Program-made: the position numbers and the translations under genes
Part shown: in pieces, positions 15,350 to 15,388 of the stretch
How the letters are laid out: each line of letters opens with the position of its first letter
Position numbering within the stretch: position 1 is the first letter of the stretch
Source of the DNA: Alphaproteobacteria bacterium
GTDB taxonomy: Bacteria; Pseudomonadota; Alphaproteobacteria; Paracaedibacterales; CAIOTO01
Length of the DNA stretch: 15,388 nucleotides
Assembly: GCA_030727085.1 (NCBI GenBank)
Contig: JANRCF010000036.1
Location: forward strand, 1-15,388
Direction of reading: 5' to 3'
Notes under the pieces: model-generated
Seen by the model: the letters and a program-made list of their open reading frames with translations, nothing else
The model's database searches: none
Told to the model about the DNA's origin: nothing

Positions 15350-15388
15350 ACTGTGTCAGTTTCATCATCTTAACACTTTACTCCTAAC

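Noticed and set aside
1..15388. CRISPR array, tRNA or rRNA genes, transposase or integrase, toxin-antitoxin or defence cluster.
   Set aside because: No regularly spaced repeats, cloverleaf sequence, ribosomal RNA segment or recognisable mobile-element protein was found on reading both strands. The MazG domain is a pyrophosphohydrolase fused to RpiB and is not part of a mazEF toxin pair.

Overview
The window reads as chromosomal DNA of an AT-rich alphaproteobacterium. The clues are an AddA-type (AddAB) recombination helicase, the adjacent ftsH-glmM pair, and the style of FabG, EttA and CsaA. Three predicted secreted proteins without recognisable families sit between housekeeping genes, one with ankyrin-like segments, and there is a decayed palindromic repeat. 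Together these suggest a host-associated lineage such as Holosporales or Rickettsiales-like bacteria. That placement is inference, not something the sequence proves.

Layout. Positions 1-6608 hold a minus-strand block: ftsH (4710-6608), glmM (3149-4522), an unusual rpiB-mazG fusion (2344-3132) and addA (1-2200, cut by the window edge). A decayed palindromic element (4562-4682) separates ftsH from glmM. addA appears to have its own promoter, followed by a dyad in its leader. Divergent from ftsH is csaA (6796-7137), with a good sigma70-type promoter. After a structured 183-bp gap comes fabG (7321-8070, minus), divergent from ettA (8176-9855, plus), which ends in a clear intrinsic terminator.

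From about 9.9 kb the window alternates lineage-specific secreted proteins with conserved enzymes: an ankyrin-like exported protein (9973-10863, plus), nagZ (10898-11977, minus), a small exported protein (12029-12601, minus), an Sfp-type phosphopantetheinyl transferase (12643-13377, plus) three bases from nth (13381-14028, plus), and a 376-residue exported protein (14062-15192, plus). Immediately after it lies a displaced and degenerate copy of the 3' end of nth (15209-15349). The last secreted gene is thus bracketed by a 105-bp direct repeat of nth coding sequence, about 89% identical, which looks like the footprint of a recombinational insertion.

Functionally the conserved genes cover membrane protein quality control (FtsH), cell-wall precursor synthesis and recycling (GlmM, NagZ), fatty-acid synthesis and carrier-protein activation (FabG, PPTase), translation (EttA, CsaA), DNA repair (AddA, Nth) and pentose phosphate metabolism joined to nucleotide pool cleaning (RpiB-MazG). 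The two strongest leads are the RpiB-MazG fusion and the nth-flanked secreted gene. No CRISPR array, transposase, tRNA, rRNA or complete defence system was seen, and no gene-free stretch exceeds 300 bases.
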